DNA from: SIG480 sp045586595
Lineage (GTDB): Bacteria > Bacillota > Clostridia > Oscillospirales > JAAYXM01
Direction of reading: 5' to 3'
Assembly (NCBI GenBank): GCA_045586595.1
Contig: JAZNAQ010000017.1
Location: 1-55,537, forward strand
Length of the DNA: 55,537 bases
Each line of letters begins with the position of its first letter. Position 1 is the first letter of the stretch. Shown piece after piece: positions 42,764-50,373 of this stretch. The translations under genes were made by a program, and so were the position numbers. The notes under the pieces were generated by a model. That model searched no databases. It saw only the letters and a list, made by a program, of their open reading frames with translations, and was not told the origin of the DNA.

Positions 42764-43596
42764 TCTTCATCTATCCTTTCCTTGCGCTCACGCCCTTCAC
42801 GAAGGAGCGCACAAAGCCTTTCGGCATCGTTTTCAACCAGCGCATCGCGGTATTCGGTAAGCGAATCTATTATAAAGTCAAGCTCTGATACGAGATTCCC
42901 GCGGTTTTCGAGAAACAGCTCTGTCCACATATTCTCCGCAAGCTTTGCAACACGGGTCAAATCTTTATAGCTGCCCGCAGAAAAACCCTTATGCGCCTCT
43001 GCACGCGGACTCTTTACATACGCATTTGAAACAACGTGGGCAAGCTGGGAGGTATAGGCTATTATTTCATCGTGCTTTTCTGCCGTTGTAACGGTTACAT
43101 GGCGAAAGCCTGCCTTTGTAAGACATTTTTTTGTCTTTTCAAGGATCACTATATCCTCACCCGCGCGTGGCACAAGAATCATACACGCACCGTTAAACAT
43201 GTTTTCCTGAGCATACCGAAAGCCCGAGAACTGCCGGCCTGCCATCGGGTGGCCACCTATGTAGTGAAAGCCATACTTTTCTGCAAGCTCGAACAGCGGC
43301 GGGCATACACATTCTTTTACACCGCAACAGTCTATAACAACCGCACCGCACTTTATAAGATGTGCATTTTTCTCCATATATTCAACTGCAGCCTTCGGGT
43401 AAAGCGCAACAAACAAAAAGTCGCATTCGCCTATATTTTCTTCTGTGAGCTTTCCGTCAATCGCATTGACAAGCACTGCGCGCTTATATGACACCTCGTC
43501 TATATCGTGGGCAAGCACCGTGTAATCGGTGTTAAACTTAAATGCCTTTGCAAACGAGCCTCCGATGAGCCCGAGGCCTACTATACCTACTGTCAT
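42745..43596 (-). CDS. tyrA: Prephenate dehydrogenase
   Basis: 283 residues. NAD-dependent oxidative decarboxylation of prephenate to 4-hydroxyphenylpyruvate. Rossmann start VGIVGLGLIGGSFAKAFKF, then IGGHPMAGRQFSGFRYAQ (substrate His and Arg region) and TSQLAHVVSNAY. No ACT domain follows, so Tyr feedback by that route is not expected; control probably rests on the attenuator upstream of aroF. Confidence 0.95.
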   Translation of the reverse strand: MTVGIVGLGLIGGSFAKAFKFNTDYTVLAHDIDEVSYKRAVLVNAIDGKLTEENIGECDFLFVALYPKAAVEYMEKNAHLIKCGAVVIDCCGVKECVCPPLFELAEKYGFHYIGGHPMAGRQFSGFRYAQENMFNGACMILVPRAGEDIVILEKTKKCLTKAGFRHVTVTTAEKHDEIIAYTSQLAHVVSNAYVKSPRAEAHKGFSAGSYKDLTRVAKLAENMWTELFLENRGNLVSELDFIIDSLTEYRDALVENDAERLCALLREGRERKERIDEEWRELE

Positions 43597-44597
43597 CTTT
43601 CTACCACCTTGCGGACTGCAAATACACGCTTTGCAACATCGTCAAACTGCTCAGGGATGAGCGACTGTGCGCCGTCGCAAAGCGCGTGCTTGGGGTCGTT
43701 GTGTACTTCTATCATAAGTCCGTCTGCCCCACATGCTGCCGCAGCCAGCGCCATCGGCTTAACAAGCCGCGAAATTCCGCTTGCGTGGCTTGGGTCTACT
43801 ACAATGGGTAAATGCGTCAGTTCTTTAAGCATCGGCACTGCCGAGAGGTCAAGCGTGTTTCTTGTATATGTCTCAAATGTGCGTATGCCGCGCTCACAGA
43901 GAATTATGTTCTCGTTGCCTCCCGCCATTATATACTCCGCACTCATCAAAAGCTCTTTAAGTGTATTGGCAAGGCCTCGCTTTAATAGAATTGCCTTATT
44001 TGTTTTGCCGAGCTCCTTTAAAAGCTCAAAGTTCTGCATATTTCTTGCGCCGACCTGAATAACATCTACATTTTCAAAAAGCGGCAGATGGTTTGCGTTC
44101 ATAATTTCAGTGACTATAGGCATCCCTGTTGCCTCTTTTGCCTCAAGCAGGAAGTCTATCCCCTCAGCCTTGAGGCCCTGAAAGTCATACGGCGAGGTTC
44201 TCGGCTTGAATGCTCCTCCGCGAAGAAGAGTCGCACCCGACGCCTTTACGGCATGAGCAATGCCGAGTATCTGCTGCTCAGACTCTACTGAGCACGGGCC
44301 TGCAATAAGCGCAAAGCTACCGCCGCCTATTTTTATGCCGTTTATGTCTACAACGGTATCTTCGGGGTGGAACTTTCTGTTCGCGCTCTTAAACGGCTCT
44401 GTTATGCGCGTTACGCTCTGAATAATGTCAAGCCCCTCGATAAGCTCAACATCAACATTGCTCGTATCTCCGATAAAACCAAGTACCGTCTGATACTCAC
44501 CCTTTGAAATATGCACCTGTATATTCTGCTCATTAAGCCAAGCTATGAGGTTGTCTACCTGTGGCTGGGGTACATCGCGTTTGAGTACTGCTATCAT
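43593..44597 (-). CDS. aroF: DAHP synthase (3-deoxy-7-phosphoheptulonate synthase), AroF/AroG-beta type
   Basis: 334 residues. Commits PEP and erythrose 4-phosphate to aromatic synthesis. An N-terminal ferredoxin-like regulatory domain (about 1-70; MIAVLKRDVPQPQVDNLIAW, SITRITEPFK-like end) as in Thermotoga-type enzymes comes before the TIM barrel: FALIAGPCSVESEQQ, GGAFKPRTSPYDFQGL, IQVGARNMQNFELL, LLKRGLANTLKELL and IVVDPSHASG. First structural gene of the operon, with 'aaggagg' upstream and a leader-peptide attenuator before it. Confidence 0.97.
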   Translation of the reverse strand: MIAVLKRDVPQPQVDNLIAWLNEQNIQVHISKGEYQTVLGFIGDTSNVDVELIEGLDIIQSVTRITEPFKSANRKFHPEDTVVDINGIKIGGGSFALIAGPCSVESEQQILGIAHAVKASGATLLRGGAFKPRTSPYDFQGLKAEGIDFLLEAKEATGMPIVTEIMNANHLPLFENVDVIQVGARNMQNFELLKELGKTNKAILLKRGLANTLKELLMSAEYIMAGGNENIILCERGIRTFETYTRNTLDLSAVPMLKELTHLPIVVDPSHASGISRLVKPMALAAAACGADGLMIEVHNDPKHALCDGAQSLIPEQFDDVAKRVFAVRKVVER

Positions 44598-44620
44598 TTT
44601 TATATTCCTCCTTAAAATTC

Positions 44621-44657
44621 AAAAAAGGCTTTACAGTGATTCTACTGCAAAGCCTTT
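44621..44657 (-). terminator. Attenuator terminator of the aromatic operon
   Basis: On the minus strand aaaggctttgcagt (44657-44644) pairs with actgtaaagccttt (44637-44624), loop of 6, followed by T6 (44626-44621), 24 bases upstream of aroF. The alternative antiterminator pairs minus-strand 44698-44684 with 44648-44635 (14 pairs, two G-U, one bulge) and would remove half of the terminator stem. Confidence 0.88.
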
Positions 44658-44699
44658 AACAAGTCTTAAAAACTCTCTTTTAAGCAACAGAAATCACTT

Positions 44700-44765
44700 T
44701 TACCTTTTTGTGTTAAAAAAGTAAAAGTAGTAAAATATTGCAGATGCTTTAAGAGAAAGTGTCAT
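44700..44765 (-). CDS. Leader peptide of the aromatic amino acid operon (Phe/Tyr sensor)
   Basis: A 21-residue frame starting at ATG 44765 with 'aaagg' upstream and ending in TAA at 44702-44700. Residues 11-17 read FYYFYFF: four Phe and three Tyr codons in a row. The codons overlap RNA segment 1 (acttttac, 44728-44721), which pairs with segment 2 (gtaaaagt, 44703-44696). Segment 2 overlaps the start of the antiterminator arm at 44698-44684. If ribosomes stall on Phe or Tyr codons, segment 1 is covered, the antiterminator can form and the operon is read. If translation is fast, the terminator at 44621-44657 forms. This is the classical trp/phe-type arrangement. No T-box features were found. 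Confidence 0.85.
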   Translation of the reverse strand: MTLSLKASAIFYYFYFFNTKR

Positions 44766-44796
44766 TTCTTTACTTACCTTTCGTTATTTGTATGAG

Positions 44797-44825
44797 ATTA
44801 TATCACCGTGATATATATTTGTCAA
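44797..44825 (-). promoter_or_regulatory. Consensus promoter of the aromatic operon
   Basis: Minus-strand TTGACA (44825-44820), 17-base spacer, TATAAT (44802-44797). Transcription should begin near 44790, about 25 bases before the leader peptide. Confidence 0.88.
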
Positions 44826-44843
44826 TGATATTCTAAGAAAAAG

Positions 44844-45668
44844 TTACACGTCTTTTGACGGCTGCTCTATTTCAAAGGCCAGCTCACCGCGAAGGTAGAA
44901 AAGATACTCGGCATAAACCGTACTGAAAAGCGCATTGTATACGAAATTAAGGGGATTGACAAGAGAGGCCGCTATATCCCAGCCGAAGTAAGTTGCCCGC
45001 AGTTTCATACACTCCCCGCTACGGTAGTGCATAAGCCTTATACACTCGCGAAGGCTTGCGAACGCGCCGCCGCTCTTGCCCTCTGCAAGAAGGTATGTCG
45101 CAAATGTGTAGCGGCTCGTCCAGAGTATCGCGAACACCGAAACCGCAACAGAAGCAATCAGTGCGATTTGAGAGAGAATCCATGAGTCGATTATTATCGC
45201 AAGAATCATAATCGTTATGGGTATGAGAAGAAACAAAAAGCTCCAGAACGCCGATACGAACAGCATGAGAAGAAAGAGCCATACCGACGAGAATACTGTC
45301 TTAAGGCTTGTAAACGGAGAAAACGCATCTGCAAAACGAGCCTTCTCGCCTCTTGCAACTCTGAGGAAAAATCTGCATATACCGACAGAAAACGGCGCTG
45401 CTACAAGCAGGTATAAAACCGCGGTCACGCAGACAGAGGCTATTGTTTTATATGTTATGGTCTTCGGCACAAACAGCATAATCATTTCTACCGGGTCTGT
45501 CACTGCCGCAAGCTCTTCAGGAAGCGGAGTGCGAACAGGGAGAAAGCCTATTATCACTGTTGTAGCAAGAATGCTTATGAGAAACAGTGTAAACGCACGC
45601 AGCCAGTTACCCTGCATATTCTTCATAGCCATTGCCTTCATCATGCGCCGTGCTAATGTTTTGTTCAT
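44844..45668 (-). CDS. DUF975 family integral membrane protein
   Basis: 274 residues. The N-terminal basic segment MNKTLARRMMKAMAMKNMQG leads to a first helix (NWLRAFTLFLISILATTVII), then four to five further helices with VGICRFFLRVARGEKARFADAFSPF between them. This RxARGEKARFxDxF-type segment is the DUF975 mark. Function is unknown; homologues are common in Firmicutes next to wall-related genes. It starts 20 bases after the VanW-family gene on the same strand and is probably co-transcribed with it. Confidence 0.8.
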   Translation of the reverse strand: MNKTLARRMMKAMAMKNMQGNWLRAFTLFLISILATTVIIGFLPVRTPLPEELAAVTDPVEMIMLFVPKTITYKTIASVCVTAVLYLLVAAPFSVGICRFFLRVARGEKARFADAFSPFTSLKTVFSSVWLFLLMLFVSAFWSFLFLLIPITIMILAIIIDSWILSQIALIASVAVSVFAILWTSRYTFATYLLAEGKSGGAFASLRECIRLMHYRSGECMKLRATYFGWDIAASLVNPLNFVYNALFSTVYAEYLFYLRGELAFEIEQPSKDV

Positions 45669-45688
45669 TGTTTATATCTCCTAATAAT

Positions 45689-47479
45689 TTATCCGAGCCA
45701 GTCGGGCGTTTGCCCCTCGGAAGTGTCACCTGCTGCCTCCTGGTTCTCTATCGCTTCCGCCTCAGGGTCTGCAGGCGTTACCGAAGGCTCCTCGGACGGT
45801 GCCGGGTTTTCGGGAGTTTCTGTAACCGGAGTATCTGTTGATGTTCCTGTCTCTTCTTGCTCCTCTGTCTCGGGGGAAACCGCAGGCACGCTATCGCCCG
45901 ACGATGAATCTGCCGGTGCCGCAGTCCCGACGAGGACAATTTCAGGCATAGGTTTATACTTTGATTTATTCTCAACGTACGACTCGACGAGCTTGCCGTT
46001 TTTGTCGTATACGTTGCGGTATACTGTCATTGAAAGCCCTTCCTGACCCTTCTGCTCAACCTTGCGCTCTCCGACCTTGAGCTCGCTCGTCTGTTTTTCG
46101 CGGGTTGTATACGGAGTTGTTGAATGGGTTTTTTTGGTGAGCTTTACGGTATACTGCTTATCAGGCTCTGTTCCCATAAGCTTTATTCTTATATAATTGT
46201 TCTTTGACGTAGCTACTATTTTAATCGGGTATTCGCTTGTGTTTTTAAATCTGAAATCGAGCGAGCCGTAAACAACGGTTGCATCCTCGCCCTTTGGCGC
46301 ATAGTCAACATAGAACGAATGGTTCGTTCTCTCGGTAATCTTCATGTTTGCTTTTACCGCCGCCATATACAGCGTGGACGATGTCTGACAAATACCGCCG
46401 CCTATTCCGTCAACAACCTCGCCCTGTGAGAATATTGACGCCGCTTTAAATCCGCGTGCGGTTGTGCGCGGTCCTACGGTTTTGTTATAAGAAAACTCCT
46501 CACCGGGGTTTAATATTGTTCCGTTTATAAGGCTTGCCGAGAGGCGGACGTTTGACGTACGCTCGACCTTTTTCGGGCTGAAGTGGGTTTCTACCTCAGC
46601 AAGACAGTACTTGAACAGATTTACCTCAAGATGTTTTGTGAAGACCTTTGGCTGAGTGAGCGTAAGCGGGATTCTTATAACCTCATCGGCATTCTGTTCA
46701 TACGCAATCCTTGCCGCTTCTAAATCAAAATCAACACCTACAACGTGCGGGATTATCTTGTTTCCTTCGCCATCCTTTTCAAGGTGCGCATCGGCTACCT
46801 CTTTATGGACCTCTGAATACACCTTGTCTATATCAAGCGCGACAGACTCAGAAACCTCACGCGACACCTCTATATCAGAGTAGTCTTCATTGAAGAACCG
46901 CTCTGCAACGAGTGCCATAAGAGCCTCTGTATCAAGCTTTTTGCCGTCGGTGCGCGGGTGAAGAACGAGGGTTGTATCCTCCTCTATAGTATACGCCGCA
47001 TCAACCGGCGCAACATCATACTTTGAAAGGTCTGCACAAAGCGCGGCAACCGCCGCCTCGTCCATCTTTACGGATAAATCAACCTCATGCCCCGCTATCA
47101 TAGCCCCGATCACTGAAAATACCCTGCCAAAAAAGCCTCCCTCTCGGCCAAAGGCATATGCCGCCTTTGCCGTATCGTCAGACGAGAAACTGAGCCCCAG
47201 CTCGCTCGCCGAAACCTTGCGTGTATAAATGTCCTCGAGCTTTATGTTAAGCGATGCTGTTGCATACCGCTCACTGCATACCGAATCAAGAGCCGCCGTG
47301 GCTTCTTCGATGCTGTCTCCGCCGAGGCGCACCCCACCGGCAGAAACACCGGGGAAAATGCCGCCGTAGGCATATGTAAATATTGCAAACGCGAAAAATA
47401 GCACAACAACAGCCGCAACCGCCGCCACTGCTGCAAGTATCCACTTAGAGGCTTTTCCGTTTCCAAAGAGTTTAATCAT
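45689..47479 (-). CDS. VanW-family cell wall protein with G5-like domain
   Basis: About 596 residues. One N-terminal membrane anchor (about 10-40) is followed by peptidoglycan-binding-like regions (PG_binding_4; FPGVSAGGVRLGG start and YSDIEVSREVSESVALDIDKV). A VanW domain (about 320-450; NPGEEFSYNKTVGPRTTARGFKAA, GIGGGICQTSSTLYMAAV read in parts) follows, then a G5-like domain (about 465-530; LTKKTHSTTPYTTREKQ). The tail is a long Ser/Thr/Pro/Glu-rich low-complexity region. VanW proteins are wall-associated, but their activity is unresolved; no vancomycin-resistance genes are present. The start choice (47479, 47485 or a TTG at 47500) is uncertain. It has a promoter at 47521-47549. Confidence 0.87.
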   Translation of the reverse strand: MIKLFGNGKASKWILAAVAAVAAVVVLFFAFAIFTYAYGGIFPGVSAGGVRLGGDSIEEATAALDSVCSERYATASLNIKLEDIYTRKVSASELGLSFSSDDTAKAAYAFGREGGFFGRVFSVIGAMIAGHEVDLSVKMDEAAVAALCADLSKYDVAPVDAAYTIEEDTTLVLHPRTDGKKLDTEALMALVAERFFNEDYSDIEVSREVSESVALDIDKVYSEVHKEVADAHLEKDGEGNKIIPHVVGVDFDLEAARIAYEQNADEVIRIPLTLTQPKVFTKHLEVNLFKYCLAEVETHFSPKKVERTSNVRLSASLINGTILNPGEEFSYNKTVGPRTTARGFKAASIFSQGEVVDGIGGGICQTSSTLYMAAVKANMKITERTNHSFYVDYAPKGEDATVVYGSLDFRFKNTSEYPIKIVATSKNNYIRIKLMGTEPDKQYTVKLTKKTHSTTPYTTREKQTSELKVGERKVEQKGQEGLSMTVYRNVYDKNGKLVESYVENKSKYKPMPEIVLVGTAAPADSSSGDSVPAVSPETEEQEETGTSTDTPVTETPENPAPSEEPSVTPADPEAEAIENQEAAGDTSEGQTPDWLG

Positions 47480-47520
47480 AATCATCCCGCGCTTTCGCAA
47501 AATACTTTTTTACATTATAT

Positions 47521-47549
47521 AGTATATCTTTTTGATTATTCAATTTCAA
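47521..47549 (-). promoter_or_regulatory. Promoter of the VanW-DUF975 operon
   Basis: Minus-strand TTGAAA (47549-47544), 17-base spacer, TATACT (47526-47521). Confidence 0.72.
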
Positions 47550-47597
47550 CTACATATTTGTAACTTTTGCGGAAATTTCCTTATTTTTATATAGCTG

Positions 47598-47627
47598 TTG
47601 CAAATTTTACCTGTTTTATGATATACT
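47598..47627 (+). promoter_or_regulatory. Promoter of metG
   Basis: TTGCAA (47598-47603), 18-base spacer, TATACT (47622-47627). The short leader to 'agagga' leaves no room for a T-box or S-box riboswitch. Confidence 0.65.
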
Positions 47628-47665
47628 AATTTATTATAAATACCCATCAGAAAGAGGAATTATAT

Positions 47666-49606
47666 ATGGAGCAGAAAAAGTTTTATATTACAACTGCCAT
47701 TGCTTACACCTCGCGCAAGCCCCATATCGGCAACACCTATGAGGTGGTGCTCACAGACGCCATTGCAAGATTCAAGCGTCAGATGGGGTATGATGTTTTC
47801 TTCCTTACGGGAACAGATGAGCACGGGCAGAAAATTGAAGATATAGCCAAAGAAACCGGCATCACTCCCAAAGAATATGTTGACGGCGTTGCAGGCGAAA
47901 TCCGCGCTATCTGGGATATGATGAACTCAAGCTACGACAAGTTCATCCGCACAACCGACACGGAGCATGTCGAGACTGTTCAGAAGATTTTTAAAAAGCT
48001 CTACGACCAGGGCGATATATATAAGGGCGAGTACGAGGGTTGGTACTGCGTACCGTGTGAATCGTTCTTTACCGACACACAGGTTGAGGGCGGTGTCTGC
48101 CCCGACTGCGGAAGACCGGTTAAGAAGACCAACGAAGAAGCCTACTTCTTCAGAATGAGCAAGTATCAGGATGCGTTAATGCGCCACATTGAAGAAAACC
48201 CCGACTTTATCCAGCCTGAGTCCCGCAAGAAGGAAATGGTAAACAACTTCTTAAAGCCGGGTCTTCAGGACCTCTGCGTATCCCGCTCTTCATTTAAATG
48301 GGGCGTTCCCGTCACATTTGACGACAAGCACGTCATCTACGTCTGGATAGATGCGCTTTCAAACTACATCACGGCACTCGGCTACTCTCCCGACGGCTCG
48401 GGCGAGCTTTATAACAAATACTGGCCGGCAGATGTTCACATCATCGGCAAAGACATTCTACGTTTTCATACAATCTACTGGCCGATTATGCTTATGGCTC
48501 TCGGCGAGCCGCTCCCCAAAAAGGTCTTCGGCCACCCGTGGCTTCTCTTCGGAGCAGACAAGATGAGCAAGTCGCGCGGAAATGTCATCTATGCAGATGA
48601 TTTGGTACGACATTTTGGCGTTGATGCGGTGCGTTACTACGTTCTCCGCGAAATGCCGTTTGCTCAGGACGGTACAATCACCTACGAAACAATTATTGCA
48701 CGCTATAATGCAGACCTTGCAAACACGCTCGGCAACCTTGTGAGCCGTACCGTCGCAATGGCAAACAAGTACTTTGGCGGAACAGTCACTCATAAGGGTG
48801 CATGCGAGAGCTTTGATGCAGACCTTATCGCGCACGCAACAAAAACACGCGACGCTGTCGCCGCCAAGATGGACGAATACCGCGTTGCAGACGCGCTTGA
48901 GGAGATTATCTCCCTTGCCCGCCGCAGCAACAAATACATCGACGAGACAGAGCCGTGGGCTATTGCGAAGGATGAGTCAAAGCGCGACCGCCTCGAGACA
49001 GTTCTCTTCAACCTTCTCGAATCAATCCGCTTTATCGGCACGCTTATTGCACCTTTCCTCCCCGAAACGGCAGACAAAATCATCGCACAGTGCGGCGCAA
49101 AGGAAAGCACGGTTGCATCCCTCTCTGCATTTGCAGAAAGCGGCAGCATAACCGTTGGAGAGAGCGAAATGCTCTTTGCACGAATTGACGAGGCCAAGAA
49201 GCTCTCCGAGCTCTCTGCCGAGATGGAAGCCTCAATGTCCGCGGCTGCAAAAGAAGCAGAAGAAAAAGAAGAAGAAAACAAGCAGATTTCGATAGACGAT
49301 TTCGACAAGGTTGAGCTCCGCGTTGCAAAAATCCTTGAGTGCGAGCCTGTCAAGAAATCCGACAAGCTTTTGCGCCTCATCGTTGACACAGGCGACTCAA
49401 CCCGCCAGATAGTTTCGGGTATTGCAAAACAGTATACCCCCGAAGACTTAATCGGCAAGAAGGTCATCCTTGTTTCAAACCTCGCTCCGGCAAAGCTCCG
49501 CGGCGTTGAAAGCCACGGTATGCTCCTCGCGGCAGACATGCCCGACGGCGGCTGTAAGGTAATCTTTGCAGACGACGAAATAGAGCCCGGCGCACAGATA
49601 CATTAA
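47666..49606 (+). CDS. metG: Methionyl-tRNA synthetase
   Basis: 646 residues. Class I synthetase: HIGH-type motif KPHIGNTYEVVLTD (about 17-30) and KMSKS motif DKMSKSRGN (about 298-306). A zinc-binding insert has CVPCESFF and CPDCGRPV. The anticodon-binding helical domain spans about 350-510. A charged linker leads to a C-terminal tRNA-binding/dimerisation OB domain (about 545-646; FDKVELRVAKILECEPVKKS, GIAKQYTPEDLIGKKVILV). The ATG has 'agagga' upstream. Single gene. Confidence 0.98.
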   Translation: MEQKKFYITTAIAYTSRKPHIGNTYEVVLTDAIARFKRQMGYDVFFLTGTDEHGQKIEDIAKETGITPKEYVDGVAGEIRAIWDMMNSSYDKFIRTTDTEHVETVQKIFKKLYDQGDIYKGEYEGWYCVPCESFFTDTQVEGGVCPDCGRPVKKTNEEAYFFRMSKYQDALMRHIEENPDFIQPESRKKEMVNNFLKPGLQDLCVSRSSFKWGVPVTFDDKHVIYVWIDALSNYITALGYSPDGSGELYNKYWPADVHIIGKDILRFHTIYWPIMLMALGEPLPKKVFGHPWLLFGADKMSKSRGNVIYADDLVRHFGVDAVRYYVLREMPFAQDGTITYETIIARYNADLANTLGNLVSRTVAMANKYFGGTVTHKGACESFDADLIAHATKTRDAVAAKMDEYRVADALEEIISLARRSNKYIDETEPWAIAKDESKRDRLETVLFNLLESIRFIGTLIAPFLPETADKIIAQCGAKESTVASLSAFAESGSITVGESEMLFARIDEAKKLSELSAEMEASMSAAAKEAEEKEEENKQISIDDFDKVELRVAKILECEPVKKSDKLLRLIVDTGDSTRQIVSGIAKQYTPEDLIGKKVILVSNLAPAKLRGVESHGMLLAADMPDGGCKVIFADDEIEPGAQIH

Positions 49607-49622
49607 AAGTAAATAAAACTAT

Positions 49623-49668
49623 AACACACAACCACTTATGAAGAATACTTCACAAGTGGTTGTGTGTT
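49623..49668 (+). terminator. Terminator of metG
   Basis: 15-bp stem aacacacaaccactt (49623-49637) / aagtggttgtgtgtt (49654-49668), extended inward by tgaag/cttca, followed by a short T-rich stretch. Confidence 0.75.
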
Positions 49669-49705
49669 TGTGTGGCAACATAAAGTTTTCACTTTAGTAA
49701 TATTA

Positions 49706-49725
49706 TATACTACTTTATACTACTT
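49706..49725. repeat. Tandem 10-bp direct repeat, possible operator of the RHH protein
   Basis: tatactactt occurs twice with no gap (49706-49715 and 49716-49725), just before the -35-like TTGTCA at 49724-49729 and about 50 bases upstream of the small ribbon-helix-helix gene. A period of one helical turn suits side-by-side binding of RHH dimers. Confidence 0.55.
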
Positions 49726-49773
49726 GTCAATATTTTGTCTTATTTTGTGCTATATTGTGTACGAGGTGATTTT

Positions 49774-49920
49774 ATGAAACCTTTAAAAGAAAAAATCAGC
49801 ATAACAATAGACGGTGACTTACTCGAAAAATTAAAACTTGAAGCCGAGAGCGATGAGCGTTCTCTGTCGCAGTATATCAATCTCGTACTCCGAAAACATA
49901 TTGACAACAAGCAAAAGTAA
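49774..49920 (+). CDS. Small ribbon-helix-helix (Arc/CopG-like) DNA-binding protein
   Basis: 48 residues from the ATG at 49774 with 'gaggtg' 6 bases upstream; a longer frame from 49735 has no ribosome binding site. The pattern KISITIDGDLLEKLKLEAES then SLSQYINLVLRKHI is a beta strand plus two helices, as in Arc/CopG/MetJ-type repressors. Such proteins are often antitoxins, but no toxin gene lies beside it: metG is upstream and rnpB is downstream on the other strand. It probably regulates its own promoter through the repeat at 49706-49725 (inference). Confidence 0.8.
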   Translation: MKPLKEKISITIDGDLLEKLKLEAESDERSLSQYINLVLRKHIDNKQK

Positions 49921-49961
49921 AATCCCTACGCCCACTGTCGGTGCGCGGGGGATTATTTTCT
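49921..49961 (+). terminator. Terminator of the RHH gene
   Basis: Imperfect stem aatccctacgcccac (49921-49935) / gtgcgcgggggatt (49941-49954), followed by attttct. Confidence 0.65.
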
Positions 49962-49964
49962 ATA

Positions 49965-50333
49965 GTGCGAGTAAGTCTGTAAGCCGAGTTCTGTCTTAGA
50001 CAGCCATCTATCTGCGCGACGTGTTGCCACGGCGCTTTAGCCACCTTCCCGAGGACAGCCGGGCCAGCCTTTATGTCCTCCTATGCGGTGTTGCTCCGGA
50101 TAGAGTTTGCAGGATGAGTCAGTTCCCTGCTCACCCGTGAGCTCTTACCTCACGTTTCCACCCTTACCGAATCCCGCCGCAAGCGGCGAGGTTCGGCGGT
50201 ATATCTCTGTTGCACTTTTCCTGAAGTCGCCTTCGGCGGGCGTTACCCGTTATCCTTGCCCTATGGAGCTCGGACTTTCCTCATGCGCCGCCTTTCGGCA
50301 TATGACGCACGCGGCTGTCCGGCTTACTCGCAA
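49965..50333 (-). ncRNA. rnpB: RNase P RNA (type A-like)
   Basis: Catalytic RNA that trims tRNA 5' ends. On the minus strand the conserved CR I block gaggaaagtccgagctcc lies near 50283-50266, and the 3' block acagaactcggcttac lies near 50001-49986. The ends pair as a P1 stem: gcgagtaag (50331-50323) with cttactcgc (49975-49967). Length of about 365 is usual. The interval between the RHH gene and the GH18 gene is fully explained by this RNA. Confidence 0.95.
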
Positions 50334-50373
50334 GGATTATTATAGTGCAAAAATATTTGCCTTGTCAAGTCAC

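Noticed and set aside
44598..44830. T-box riboswitch before the aromatic operon
   Set aside because: No conserved T-box sequence or specifier stem is visible; a leader peptide with alternative stems explains the region better.
45689..47479. Vancomycin resistance determinant
   Set aside because: VanW-family proteins occur widely without resistance, and no vanHAX-type ligase or dehydrogenase genes are present.
49774..49920. Toxin-antitoxin pair
   Set aside because: The RHH protein has the look of an antitoxin, but no toxin-like frame lies on either side.
49965..50333. Plus-strand frame at 50107-50466 as a protein gene
   Set aside because: It runs through the conserved RNase P RNA on the other strand.
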